From contig DVOH01000013.1 in assembly GCA_018713745.1 (NCBI GenBank), forward strand, positions 77,959-112,662: a DNA stretch of 34,704 nucleotides. Reading direction: 5' to 3'. Position numbers and translations under genes: made by a program. The notes under the pieces are model-generated. The model made no database searches. It saw only the letters and a program-made list of their open reading frames with translations, and was not told the origin of the DNA. Origin of the DNA: Candidatus Stercoripulliclostridium merdipullorum. GTDB taxonomy: Bacteria; Bacillota; Clostridia; Christensenellales; DTU072. Positions 7,752-14,802 of the stretch are shown piece after piece (within the stretch, counting starts at the first letter, position 1; every line of letters starts with the position of its first letter).

Positions 7752-8459
7752 ATGGCTGTTTACATTTCTCTTACTGTTGTCGCATGTGTGCTGACCGTTT
7801 TCTTCCTCGTCGTTCGGGTTACGCAAAAGCCCGTTTACGGTCTCCTGACCAAGACGCTCGCCTCGTTGGGCTTCCTTGCGCTCGGCACGGGCGGACTGGT
7901 GGTGCAAAACGGATTCCTGCCCGACGGGCTGGCGCTGATCCCCTTGGGACTTGCCTTCGGACTGGTCGGCGATATCGTCCTCGACTTAAAGCGCGCCCAC
8001 AGCGAATACGAAGGGCTTTATCTCACTTCCGGGATGGTATCCTTCGGGATCGGACACATTGTCTATTTCCTCGCCCTTGTCCTCCTCGCAACCCCCTACG
8101 TCGGCGACCTCCTGATCCCCGCTTTGATTTCGCTCGGCATTGCCGCCGTCGTCATCACCGTCATGATGGTCGTCAGTATCAAACTGATGCACGCCAAATA
8201 CGGTAAGCACCTGGTTCTCGGCATCGTCTACGGCTTTATCCTTTCGTTTATGACGGTGTTTTCGATCTATATCGCCATTCTCGATCGCGGCTTCCTGCTC
8301 TTCGGACTCGGCATGGCATTCTTCCTGATTTCCGACATCATCCTCAACACGATGTATTTTGTCGAAGGGCAGAAGGAAAACAAACTTTACTGCATCCTGA
8401 ATCACGCGACCTATTATGCCGCACAGATCCTGATCGCGTCGTTTGTTTATCTGATCTGA
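7752..8459 (+). CDS. YhhN family (lysoplasmalogenase-like) membrane protein
   Basis: A 235-residue polytopic membrane protein with about eight predicted helices. The pattern LGLAFGLVGDIVLDL, FGIGHIVYFLALVLL and FGLGMAFFLISDIIL, with paired acidic residues inside helices, is that of the YhhN/TMEM86 family; the characterised animal member TMEM86B hydrolyses the vinyl ether bond of lysoplasmalogens. Many anaerobic Clostridia make plasmalogens, which would fit, but activity here is inferred. The start follows an AAAGGCGG site. It is the second gene of an operon with the hydrolase and is followed by a strong terminator. Confidence 0.8.
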   Translation: MAVYISLTVVACVLTVFFLVVRVTQKPVYGLLTKTLASLGFLALGTGGLVVQNGFLPDGLALIPLGLAFGLVGDIVLDLKRAHSEYEGLYLTSGMVSFGIGHIVYFLALVLLATPYVGDLLIPALISLGIAAVVITVMMVVSIKLMHAKYGKHLVLGIVYGFILSFMTVFSIYIAILDRGFLLFGLGMAFFLISDIILNTMYFVEGQKENKLYCILNHATYYAAQILIASFVYLI

Positions 8460-8486
8460 TCCCCTAAACAATATCTTACTTCCGTG

Positions 8487-8514
8487 AAAAAGCGCGCCGT
8501 CGGGCGCGCTTTTT
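8487..8514. terminator. Bidirectional intrinsic terminator
   Basis: A hairpin with perfect 8-bp arms AGCGCGCC/GGCGCGCT (8491-8498 and 8503-8510) and loop GTCG is flanked by AAAA and TTTT. It can end the YhhN transcript on the plus strand and the convergent Crp/Fnr gene on the minus strand. Confidence 0.9.
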
Positions 8515-8546
8515 GTCGGTTTCGCAATGGGATTTTTTCATCCGCT

Positions 8547-9239
8547 TTATTTTGCCGTCACAATCTTTTCCAGTCGGTCGAGATCTTTGATCGTGATTTT
8601 ACCCTTCCAGAACTCGATGATCCCCTCTTCCCGCATCCGGATCATTTCGCGCGACATCGAAGGACGCGATACGTTGAGATACTCCGCCATTTCGTTGCGG
8701 TTCATCCCCAGATCGACGTTCAGACTGTTCTGGATCAAAAACTTATCGTAAATCAGCTTTGCAATCTTCAGTCGCATGCTCTTGATCAACAGATATTCGG
8801 TATCCTTGTTCATCGACGTGATATGCTCGGCAAGATAGCGGAGGGTATTGTCCAGCAACTTCTGATGATGGGCACAGTTTTTGGAGCAACGCCCCACGAT
8901 CGTCGACAACGTAATAAACAAAATCATCACTTCTTCCGCCGCGACGACCGAATAGGTCAGCTTCCCTTCGCCGCAATAGCCGTCCACTTCGCCGAACATG
9001 CCGCCCGCTTCCAGCGTCCCTTGCGCTTCCCTTCTGCCGCCTGGTTTTGTGACGAATTTGAGGAGCGTTCCGCTGAGTACGATCCCGATTTCGCTGACGT
9101 CGTCGCCTTCTGCCGCAACGATTTTGCCACGGGAGTATTTGACGATTCTGCCCGATAAACAGTCGAAAATCGCGTCGATTTCACGTTCTTCAAAGTTACG
9201 GAACAGATCGTTTTGCTTGATTAACTTAAAAATATTCAT
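8547..9239 (-). CDS. Crp/Fnr family transcription regulator
   Basis: A 230-residue one-component regulator. Residues 1-115 have the cyclic-nucleotide-binding-type beta roll (EGDDVSEIGIVLSGTL at 44-59, GGMFGEVDGYCG at 79-90), residues 125-145 the long dimerisation helix, and residues about 176-208 a winged helix-turn-helix, NRNEMAEYLNVSRPSMSREM. The Arg and Ser of a true cAMP pocket are not evident. Cys118 and Cys122 (GRCSKNCAHH) form the cluster seen in a clostridial subgroup, which could sense redox or metal; this is inference. The start is supported by a GAGGAG site and its own promoter. The divergent neighbour at 9361 is a natural candidate target. Confidence 0.9.
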   Translation of the reverse strand: MNIFKLIKQNDLFRNFEEREIDAIFDCLSGRIVKYSRGKIVAAEGDDVSEIGIVLSGTLLKFVTKPGGRREAQGTLEAGGMFGEVDGYCGEGKLTYSVVAAEEVMILFITLSTIVGRCSKNCAHHQKLLDNTLRYLAEHITSMNKDTEYLLIKSMRLKIAKLIYDKFLIQNSLNVDLGMNRNEMAEYLNVSRPSMSREMIRMREEGIIEFWKGKITIKDLDRLEKIVTAK

Positions 9240-9298
9240 CCTGTGCGGCTCTCCTCAACCCGACAACGGCGCGTTGCCACGGCTACAAACTTAAATTC

Positions 9299-9327
9299 AG
9301 TATACTATTTCTTCCGACAATTTGCAA
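9299..9327 (-). promoter_or_regulatory. Promoter of the Crp/Fnr gene
   Basis: On the minus strand TTGCAA (9322-9327), a 17-bp spacer and TATACT (9299-9304). The -35 hexamer is self-complementary and overlaps the -35 region of the divergent promoter at 9326-9354, so the two promoters should compete or be co-regulated. Confidence 0.75.
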
Positions 9328-9354
9328 GACATTTCAAAAGAATTGTGGTATATT
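9326..9354 (+). promoter_or_regulatory. Promoter of the 9361 gene, placing the start at the ATG
   Basis: AAGACA (9326-9331), 17-bp spacer, TATATT (9349-9354) preceded by TGG (extended -10). Transcription would begin about 7 nt after the -10, at or next to the ATG at 9361. Arms ACAATT (9317-9322) and AATTGT (9341-9346) flank the spacer and might be a protein site. Confidence 0.5.
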
Positions 9355-9360
9355 AAGAAT

Positions 9361-10092
9361 ATGAACACGCAAAATACGATCGAACAATTTCAAAGCATGA
9401 TCGCCGAGTTTTACAAATCGCGTCTGATCGTCGTAGAAGTCGTCATATCTTCTTTTCTCGAGCGCCTGGTCAATACGCCCGCGCTGTACGCCGTCGTCGA
9501 GGATGCAACGCGTCGCGCCAATTACGAAGCGCAATACAGCCGCGCCGTCACGCGCGACAGTCTGGGGTGCTATTTCACGCTGCCCGCCAACAAACGTCAG
9601 ACGGTCTCGCTGGTAACGGGACTTTTGTTTGATTTTGACCGCTATCATTTGTCGATTGTCGAATTTGTCACCAAGTTTTTCCCGTCGGAAACGTCGCACG
9701 GATCGTATCTTGCTTTCTGTGACAACGTTATCAAGCCGTACGGCGAAGCCTTTACGGCGTTGCTCGCGGAATCCGAACCGCAGATGATCCGCGTCGCCGA
9801 AGAAAACGACGCCCCCCTTCTGCCCTTTGCCGAAAAGGCAAAAGAGGACGCCGACTACTGGCTGAAAGCCCTCCTCGACACACTGACGGGGGACAATCAC
9901 CTGGAAGAAGATCTCAGGCGGGAAGCCGTGACCGTCGTCAAAGGAATGTTGTCGGTTTTAGAACTCGGCAATCCGATGCTGATCAAAGTTGTCTGGATCG
10001 GATTAAAGCATACTTTGGGGACCTACTCTTGCGGATTGAGAGAACTGAAAGAAATCGAAACGATATTGCGCACTTACGGAGTCATCGAATAA
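9361..10092 (+). CDS. Hypothetical protein, probably leaderless
   Basis: I do not recognise this 243-residue protein. It appears soluble and largely helical, without signal peptide or transmembrane segment, and has two cysteine-containing stretches (DSLGCYFTL near residue 63 and TYSCGLREL near 225) but no clear metal motif. The frame is open upstream to a TTG at 9322, but ATG 9361 begins a sensible protein and lies 6 nt after the extended -10. There is no Shine-Dalgarno sequence before either 9361 or the next ATG, so translation from a leaderless mRNA is the simplest reading. The stop codon is one base before the AEC transporter ATG, so the two are translationally coupled and probably act together. 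Confidence 0.7.
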   Translation: MNTQNTIEQFQSMIAEFYKSRLIVVEVVISSFLERLVNTPALYAVVEDATRRANYEAQYSRAVTRDSLGCYFTLPANKRQTVSLVTGLLFDFDRYHLSIVEFVTKFFPSETSHGSYLAFCDNVIKPYGEAFTALLAESEPQMIRVAEENDAPLLPFAEKAKEDADYWLKALLDTLTGDNHLEEDLRREAVTVVKGMLSVLELGNPMLIKVVWIGLKHTLGTYSCGLRELKEIETILRTYGVIE

Positions 10093-10093
10093 A

Positions 10094-11041
10094 ATGTTTT
10101 TGCAAAGTCTCGAAAACGTAGCCCTCCTGCTGCTGATGGCAGTCCCGGGGTTTCTGATTGTCAAGCTCAAAATGGTACCGGCGGAAGGGGCGGCAAAATT
10201 TATTTCGGTGATGCTGATCTATGTCTGCCAACCTTTTATCACGTTCAACTCCTTCCTCAATACCGACTTCGACCGGAATATTTTGATCAATCTGATTGCC
10301 GTACTGATATTTACGGGCGTGTTCACTTCGCTGATGATCGGGATCGGCAACCTGATTTTTCTCTGGGTCAAAGATCGCGATACGCGCGGGTTATTTTCTT
10401 ATGCCGGTGCCTTCGGCAACATCGGGTTCATGTGTATCCCGTTCTTGCAGATTCTTATGCCGGGCAACAACGAAGTCATCCTTTACGCCACGGCTTCGAT
10501 CGTTTCGTTCAACCTCGTCGCCTGGACCCTCGGCAACTATCTGATCACGGGAGAGCGCAAGCATATCAGCCTCAAAAAGGCTATCATCAATCCCCCCACC
10601 CTCGCTTTTTTGATCGCGTTGCCGCTCTTTTTGTTTAATCTCAATTTCAACGCCGCCCCTTCTCTATCAGGCCTTGCCAAAGTATGCCGGCTGTTTGCCG
10701 ATCTCGTGGGGCCGCTTGCCATGATTATGTTAGGCATCAAAATCGCCGAGATGAACTTCAAGACGCTGTTCTCCGATCCCGGTGTTTATCTTGCCGCCGC
10801 CGTCAAACTGTTGCTCGCTCCCGTCGTTGCGTTTGCGCTGATGATGCTGATGACGACCTTTATGGACGTAGCCGAAATTCGCTTGAATCTCATCACCCTT
10901 GCGGCAATGCCTTCTGCCAACAATATCATGATGTTTTGTACGGTATACGACAAAGACGCAGGCGTTGCGGCAAAGTGCGTCGGAATCAGTACCGTCCTTT
11001 CGATCGTCACGATACCGCTTGCGCTGATGCTTTTTGTTTAA
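10094..11041 (+). CDS. AEC family transporter (auxin efflux carrier type)
   Basis: A 315-residue integral membrane protein with about ten helices in two halves, the layout of the AEC/MTF family. Diagnostic stretches are AGAFGNIGFMCIPFLQ (about 115-130) in the first half and the mirrored TLAAMPSANNIMMFCTVY (about 271-288) in the second, which resemble the crossover motifs of bacterial malate/auxin-type carriers. Family members export or exchange organic acids and other anions; the substrate here cannot be read. The ATG follows the previous stop by one base and has no strong ribosome binding site of its own, which suggests coupling. Confidence 0.85.
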   Translation: MFLQSLENVALLLLMAVPGFLIVKLKMVPAEGAAKFISVMLIYVCQPFITFNSFLNTDFDRNILINLIAVLIFTGVFTSLMIGIGNLIFLWVKDRDTRGLFSYAGAFGNIGFMCIPFLQILMPGNNEVILYATASIVSFNLVAWTLGNYLITGERKHISLKKAIINPPTLAFLIALPLFLFNLNFNAAPSLSGLAKVCRLFADLVGPLAMIMLGIKIAEMNFKTLFSDPGVYLAAAVKLLLAPVVAFALMMLMTTFMDVAEIRLNLITLAAMPSANNIMMFCTVYDKDAGVAAKCVGISTVLSIVTIPLALMLFV

Positions 11042-11055
11042 TTGCCGCAAAACAG

Positions 11056-11084
11056 TTGTCAAGTCGCAAAAGCTGGTGTATAAT
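11056..11084 (+). promoter_or_regulatory. Promoter of the DUF1858-tRNA-Gln unit
   Basis: TTGTCA (11056-11061), 17-bp spacer, perfect TATAAT (11079-11084). It lies 30 bp upstream of the DUF1858 start and is the only clear promoter before the tRNA and the genes after it. Confidence 0.8.
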
Positions 11085-11114
11085 AAGTGCAACAATCTTG
11101 AAAGAGGTGTCAGG

Positions 11115-11321
11115 ATGAAAAAAATTACCGGAGATATGCTGATCGCTGAATTGCTGAACTACGGCGACACCGAAAAAATCGCAAACGTTCTCTTCTCGTT
11201 CGGGATGCACTGCCTGGGTTGCGCCCTCGCGCATGGCGAAACCATCGCGCAAGCCGCCGAAGCACACGGTGCCGATCTTGACGAGATGATCGCCAAGCTC
11301 AACGAGGCCTGCGGACTTTAA
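11115..11321 (+). CDS. DUF1858 domain protein
   Basis: A 68-residue protein made of a single DUF1858/ScdA N-terminal-like domain: ITGDMLIAELL at the start, then GMHCLGCALAHGETIAQAAEAHG (split here as HCLGC at about 35-39 and the helix after it). The CxxC pair is typical of the family, which is often found near redox or Fe-S and hybrid-cluster functions, but the molecular role is not settled. An AGAGGTG site precedes the ATG. The tRNA-Gln gene begins 7 nt after the stop, so both probably share one transcript. Confidence 0.85.
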   Translation: MKKITGDMLIAELLNYGDTEKIANVLFSFGMHCLGCALAHGETIAQAAEAHGADLDEMIAKLNEACGL

Positions 11322-11328
11322 TAACTAT

Positions 11329-11402
11329 TGGAGTATGGTGCAATGGTAGCACAGCGGACTCTGACCCCGCTGACGTAAGTTCGATTCTTACTACTCCTGC
11401 CA
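11329..11402 (+). tRNA. tRNA-Gln, anticodon CTG
   Basis: A 74-nt cloverleaf with encoded CCA. Acceptor arms are TGGAGTA (11329-11335) and TACTCCT, D stem GTGC/GCAC with loop AATGGTA, anticodon loop CTCTGAC with anticodon CTG (11361-11363), T arm GTAAG-TTCGATT-CTTAC, and discriminator G73 as expected for glutamine. Two departures from pairing are present: the first acceptor pair is T1-T72 and the last anticodon-stem pair is A31-C39. Weak first pairs are usual in tRNA-Gln, but T-T is unusual. It follows the DUF1858 gene and is followed directly by a terminator. Confidence 0.93.
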
Positions 11403-11408
11403 AACAAA

Positions 11409-11440
11409 GGGTGACAGTCGAAGGCTGCCACCCCTTTTTT
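11409..11440 (+). terminator. Intrinsic terminator after tRNA-Gln
   Basis: Arms GGGTGaCAG and CTGcCACCC (one A-C mismatch) with a 7-nt loop, followed by a C and eight-base region of T (11435-11441). The next gene begins at 11447. Confidence 0.85.
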
Positions 11441-11446
11441 TAGAAG

Positions 11447-12199
11447 ATGCAACGAATTGTCGGAACACTCAGGCGCGCAGTCGCCGATTATCGAATGATT
11501 GAGGACGGAGACCGCGTCGCGGTCGGGCTATCGGGCGGAAAGGACAGTCTTGTCCTGCTTGCCGCGCTTCAGGCGTACCGCAAATACAGTCCCGAACGGT
11601 TTGAACTTTTTGCCGTCCGCATCGATATGGGCTTCCAAAACGCCGATGCTGCCGAAGCCCGCGCGCTTGCCGCGTATGTCGAATCGCTTGGCGTCCCCTA
11701 TCATGTTGAACAAACCGATCTTGCCGAAATCATTTTCGACGTCCGCAAAGAAAAGAATCCCTGCAGCCTCTGTTCCAAAATGCGCCGCGGTGCGCTCAAC
11801 ACGGTTTGCGGAAAAATAGGCGCCAATAAGCTTGCTTTGGGGCACCATAGAGAGGATGTGCTGGAAACCTTCCTGTTGTCGATGATGTATGAAGGAAGGC
11901 TCTCGACCTTTCAGCCCAAGTCCTATCTCAGTCGCTCCGGAATCACGGTGATCCGCCCTTTGATTTATGCCGCCGAAGGCGATCTCAGCGGCGCGGCACG
12001 GCGATACAATCTCCCTGTCCTTCACAACCCCTGCCCTGCCGATCGGCACACCCAGCGCGAATATATGAAATCGTTGGTGGGCGACATTGCCAAGGCAATC
12101 CCCATTGCAAAAGACAGGATGTGTGCCGCCATCATGCATCCCGAACGTTACAATCTATTCCCGCCGAAAGGAGACATCAATGCCCAAACGGACGATTAA
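11447..12199 (+). CDS. TtcA-like tRNA 2-thiocytidine synthase
   Basis: A 250-residue ATP pyrophosphatase-type enzyme. The PP-loop is SGGKDS at 29-34; CSLC (Cys106, Cys109) and the later HNPCPAD (Cys196) give the three cysteines that hold a [4Fe-4S] cluster in TtcA, which thiolates C32 of certain tRNAs. ALGHHREDVLETFLL (130-144) is the family's adenylation block. It lies beside a tRNA gene, which carries C at position 32, though that tRNA need not be the target. The ATG lies 6 nt after a terminator T-run with only a weak AGAAG before it; an ATG at residue 17 is less likely because the first helix is conserved. It overlaps the next gene by 20 nt. Confidence 0.85.
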   Translation: MQRIVGTLRRAVADYRMIEDGDRVAVGLSGGKDSLVLLAALQAYRKYSPERFELFAVRIDMGFQNADAAEARALAAYVESLGVPYHVEQTDLAEIIFDVRKEKNPCSLCSKMRRGALNTVCGKIGANKLALGHHREDVLETFLLSMMYEGRLSTFQPKSYLSRSGITVIRPLIYAAEGDLSGAARRYNLPVLHNPCPADRHTQREYMKSLVGDIAKAIPIAKDRMCAAIMHPERYNLFPPKGDINAQTDD

Positions 12200-12917
12200 A
12201 GAAACTCTTGTTCTGATCCTCCGCCTGATGCTGACGTTTTTGAAGATCGGAGCGTTTACGTTTGGCGGCGGCTACGCCATGATTGCGTTGGTCGAAAAAG
12301 ACGTCGTCGAAAAAAAGAAATGGCTGACCGAAAAAGAAATGATCGACCTTCTCGCGATTGCCGAGTCGACACCGGGCGTCATTGCTCTGAACACCGCAAC
12401 CTATGTCGGACAAAAAGTTGCAGGATTTTTCGGTGCACTCGCCGCTTCGATCTGCGTGATGCTCCCCTCTATCGTCATTATCGTGCTGATTTCGGGGATC
12501 ATTCAGCAATTCGGCGACAACCGGTATGTGCGTTGGGCGTTTCTCGGGATTCGCGCCGCGGTTGCCGCACTGATTTTCAACGCCGTCCTCAAAATGTTTA
12601 AGCAGGTGGAAAAAAACGTATTTTCTTATATCCTGATGGCGATTGCTTTGGTGCTTGCCGCCTTGTCGGTATTCAACGTCATCGCGCTCGACGTCGTATT
12701 TATTTTGCTCGGCGCCGCAGCCGTCGGACTGATTTACGGGATCTTCCGCCGCGGAAAACAAAATCACCGTACCGCCGCGGATACGCCCGCCTCGTCCGCG
12801 TCGCCCCGACAAGAATCCTCTTCTCCCGCCCGATCGGACGAACCTCAGGAAAAAGATCAATCTTCGGAAAAATCGGAGAAAAACGATTCTTGCGACAATC
12901 AGGAGGAAACCCGATGA
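12180..12917 (+). CDS. Chromate transporter family, first half of a split pair
   Basis: A short-chain CHR protein. Residues 1-195 hold about six helices with the motif FLKIGAFTFGGGYAMI (about 19-34) and AIAESTPGVIALNTATYVG, typical of the N-type half of ChrA. Paired short CHR proteins are thought to act together; in Bacillus a pair confers chromate efflux, but in many Clostridia the natural substrate is unknown. The last 50 or so residues form an unusual hydrophilic tail rich in S, E, D, P and Q with no predicted fold. An AAGGAGA site fixes the start at 12180, inside the end of the thiolase gene. Its stop overlaps the next ATG in ATGA. Confidence 0.88.
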   Translation: MPKRTIKETLVLILRLMLTFLKIGAFTFGGGYAMIALVEKDVVEKKKWLTEKEMIDLLAIAESTPGVIALNTATYVGQKVAGFFGALAASICVMLPSIVIIVLISGIIQQFGDNRYVRWAFLGIRAAVAALIFNAVLKMFKQVEKNVFSYILMAIALVLAALSVFNVIALDVVFILLGAAAVGLIYGIFRRGKQNHRTAADTPASSASPRQESSSPARSDEPQEKDQSSEKSEKNDSCDNQEETR

Positions 12918-13483
12918 ATATCTATCTCGACCTCTTCCTCAGTTTTTTGAAAATCGGCGTCTTTACCATCGGCGGCGGCTACGCCATGATCCCCATTATT
13001 TCGGATACCACCGTCAGCAAAGGCTGGATCACACCCGAAATGCTGATCGACTTTATCGCCATCGCGGAGTCAACCCCGGGACCTTTTGCCATCAATGTTT
13101 CCACCTTCATCGGGTATGACATGGGAGGACTCTTCGGCGTATTCTGCACTACAATGGGATTATTCCTGCCCCCTTTCCTGATCATCTTGGTCGTTGCCTA
13201 TTTTGCCGATCGGTTTATGAAAAACCGCTACGTCAACGATGCTTTTTCGGGACTCCGCCCCGCCGTCGTCGGACTGATCGGCAGTGCGTTTTTGTCGATC
13301 GCGGTCGCAACCTTTCTCCCGACGGGCGATAACGGCGCAATCACGTTCAACTGGTTCGGCTTGATCTGGGCGGTGATCTGCTTCGTCGTCATGCGCCGAT
13401 TCAAAAAAATTCATCCCATCCTGATCATTATCGTTTCGGCAGGCGTCGGGATCTTATTCTACGGGTTTATCCTGCCTTCTTAG
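12914..13483 (+). CDS. Chromate transporter family, second half of a split pair
   Basis: A 189-residue short-chain CHR protein with FLKIGVFTIGGGYAMIPII near the N-terminus and AIAESTPGPFAINVSTFIG further on, the C-type half by comparison. It has about five to six membrane helices and no extra tail. The strong AGGAGG site is 9 nt before ATG 12914, and the first four bases overlap the stop of the partner gene, so the two subunits are probably made in equal amounts. A terminator follows. Confidence 0.9.
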   Translation: MNIYLDLFLSFLKIGVFTIGGGYAMIPIISDTTVSKGWITPEMLIDFIAIAESTPGPFAINVSTFIGYDMGGLFGVFCTTMGLFLPPFLIILVVAYFADRFMKNRYVNDAFSGLRPAVVGLIGSAFLSIAVATFLPTGDNGAITFNWFGLIWAVICFVVMRRFKKIHPILIIIVSAGVGILFYGFILPS

Positions 13484-13500
13484 TTCCTTCGACCCCACAA

Positions 13501-13530
13501 AAAACCCGGGCGGTTTGCCCGGGTTTTCTT
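13501..13530. terminator. Bidirectional intrinsic terminator
   Basis: An 11-bp perfect hairpin, AAAACCCGGGC / GCCCGGGTTTT (13501-13511 and 13517-13527), loop GGTTT. It is flanked by A and T runs on both sides, so it can end both the chromate transporter transcript and the convergent M23 gene, whose stop is at 13531. Confidence 0.92.
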
Positions 13531-14211
13531 TTATTTATCGCCTACGGGGAGATAATCGTAGGGGCTGACCACATTGCCGTTCAGGTAAACCGCAAAGTGT
13601 ACATGTGCTCCGTCTGCCATTTCGGACGTCGCGCTGGTCGACATCGTGCCGATCGTTGCGCCTTTTTTGATGACGTCGCCTTTTTTCAGCGTCGGTTCGG
13701 CAAGCGAGCCGTAATAGCTGACCAATCCGTCGCCGTGATCGATCTTGACAACGTGACCGTTCAAAACGTCATAGGTAACGTCGGCAACCGTCCCGTCGTA
13801 AACCGCAAGCACCGCCGTCCCTTCTTCTCCGCCGAAATCAATGCCGTTGTGTACTTGGTATTGTTGCAGCGTTTGGGAGAACACCAGGCTGTCCATCGCG
13901 TAATCTTTGATGATATCCGCACTCGCAACGGGCATACCGAATACGATAGGATCGGGATTTTCGGTCGGCTTGTTGTCGTCGGGGTTTTCGGTCGGTTTGT
14001 TGTCGTCCGGGTTTTCGGTCGGCTTGTTGTCGTCGGGTTGCTGATCGTTGATAACGGGATCGGTGGGACCGTCCTGATTGTTGCTTGCCACAACTGCAAC
14101 CGTTACCATTGCGGCAATTGCCAGAATACATACGCCCATAATGATATAATAGACGTTCTTCTTGAAAAAGGCTTTGATCTTACCTTTTCCGCTTGCATAC
14201 TTTTTTTCCAT
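13531..14211 (-). CDS. Membrane-anchored M23 peptidase-like protein (SpoIIQ-like)
   Basis: A 226-residue protein with a short basic cytoplasmic start, one transmembrane helix (about 21-43), a Pro/Asp/Asn/Thr-rich stalk made of three exact DDNKPTENP repeats (about 60-86), and an M23/LytM domain (about 112-220). The zinc-ligand motifs are complete: HNGID (His121, Asp125) and HVHF (His203, His205), so it may be an active glycyl/endopeptidase on peptidoglycan. Topology and length resemble the forespore protein SpoIIQ, which in many Clostridia keeps the zinc site. The YwmB-like gene upstream supports that reading, since ywmB and spoIIQ are near each other in Bacillus, but murA and spoIID are not here. 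A GGGAGG site precedes the ATG. Confidence 0.75.
   Translation of the reverse strand: MEKKYASGKGKIKAFFKKNVYYIIMGVCILAIAAMVTVAVVASNNQDGPTDPVINDQQPDDNKPTENPDDNKPTENPDDNKPTENPDPIVFGMPVASADIIKDYAMDSLVFSQTLQQYQVHNGIDFGGEEGTAVLAVYDGTVADVTYDVLNGHVVKIDHGDGLVSYYGSLAEPTLKKGDVIKKGATIGTMSTSATSEMADGAHVHFAVYLNGNVVSPYDYLPVGDK
13954..14034 (-). repeat. Three 27-bp tandem repeats within the M23 gene
   Basis: Units at 13954-13980, 13981-14007 and 14008-14034 differ at only a few bases and encode the nine-residue stalk repeat DDNKPTENP. The near identity at DNA level suggests recent duplication; copy number may vary between strains. Confidence 0.9.
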
Positions 14212-14270
14212 AATAACCTCCCGGTAGTGGTGAATTTTGTGATACTTCGATTATCGCCACGGGATCGACT

Positions 14271-14300
14271 CTTATACCCGATCGACACAAGTCGTCACAA
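14271..14300 (-). promoter_or_regulatory. Possible promoter of the M23 gene
   Basis: On the minus strand TTGTGA (14295-14300), 18-bp spacer, TATAAG (14271-14276). It is a modest SigA-like match; a forespore sigma factor site would be expected if the gene is spoIIQ, but I do not find a clean SigF consensus. Confidence 0.3.
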
Positions 14301-14313
14301 AACGTCATTCTTT

Positions 14314-14748
14314 TCAATAACTCCCCAAAATCAGCGGCGTGCCCGCCGTTACCGTCTTCCCGCGGAGCGCAATTTGAAGATTGACCGTTTCGCCGTTCAA
14401 AACGATGCCCCCTCTCAAACGCGCCGAACGCGCATAAATCACGGTCAACCCGTTGATTTCAGACTCTTTGACGACGGTTGCCTGCAGTTGGCTGAGCATC
14501 GCTTCCGCCGCCGCGCGATCCCCCTGAAAGCGCACGCTTTCTCCTTGCGGCGCAGGATCGGACAGGTGAAGCAATGCGGCGCCGAGGGGATCGGCGCTGT
14601 GCAGAATTCGCCCCGTAATCTTGCCGTCCGCTTCACGGGTATAAACGGTATAGTCCCCCTGCAAATCTCCCGCAATCGGCAATCCGAGCGCGGACAACGC
14701 AATCAGTCCGACGGCAACCAGTAGGAACACTAACGCTTTTTTCCACAT
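14314..14748 (-). CDS. Small exported protein, YwmB-like
   Basis: A 144-residue protein with an N-terminal hydrophobic helix (about 5-24) that acts as signal or anchor, followed by a small alpha/beta domain. The stretches VRFQGDRAAAEAMLSQL and TVVKESEINGLTVIYA, with a closing VNLQIALRGKTVTAGTPLI, are reminiscent of the YwmB family linked to the spoIID region. I am not certain of the family. The start at 14748 is chosen over 14787 because an ACGGAGG site lies 8 nt upstream. It follows the symporter gene by 54 nt and precedes the M23 gene. Confidence 0.6.
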   Translation of the reverse strand: MWKKALVFLLVAVGLIALSALGLPIAGDLQGDYTVYTREADGKITGRILHSADPLGAALLHLSDPAPQGESVRFQGDRAAAEAMLSQLQATVVKESEINGLTVIYARSARLRGGIVLNGETVNLQIALRGKTVTAGTPLILGSY

Positions 14749-14802
14749 AAAAAAACCTCCGTATTCACGAAGGTTTTCCAATTTCATCCAATCTATACCC
14801 GA

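Noticed and set aside
13954..14034. Tandem repeats as a possible CRISPR array
   Set aside because: Units are directly adjacent with no spacers and lie in frame in a peptidase gene.
14212..14313. Forespore sigma factor promoter before the SpoIIQ-like gene
   Set aside because: A GGGTATAAG stretch is vaguely SigF-like but the conserved last base and a matching -35 are missing.
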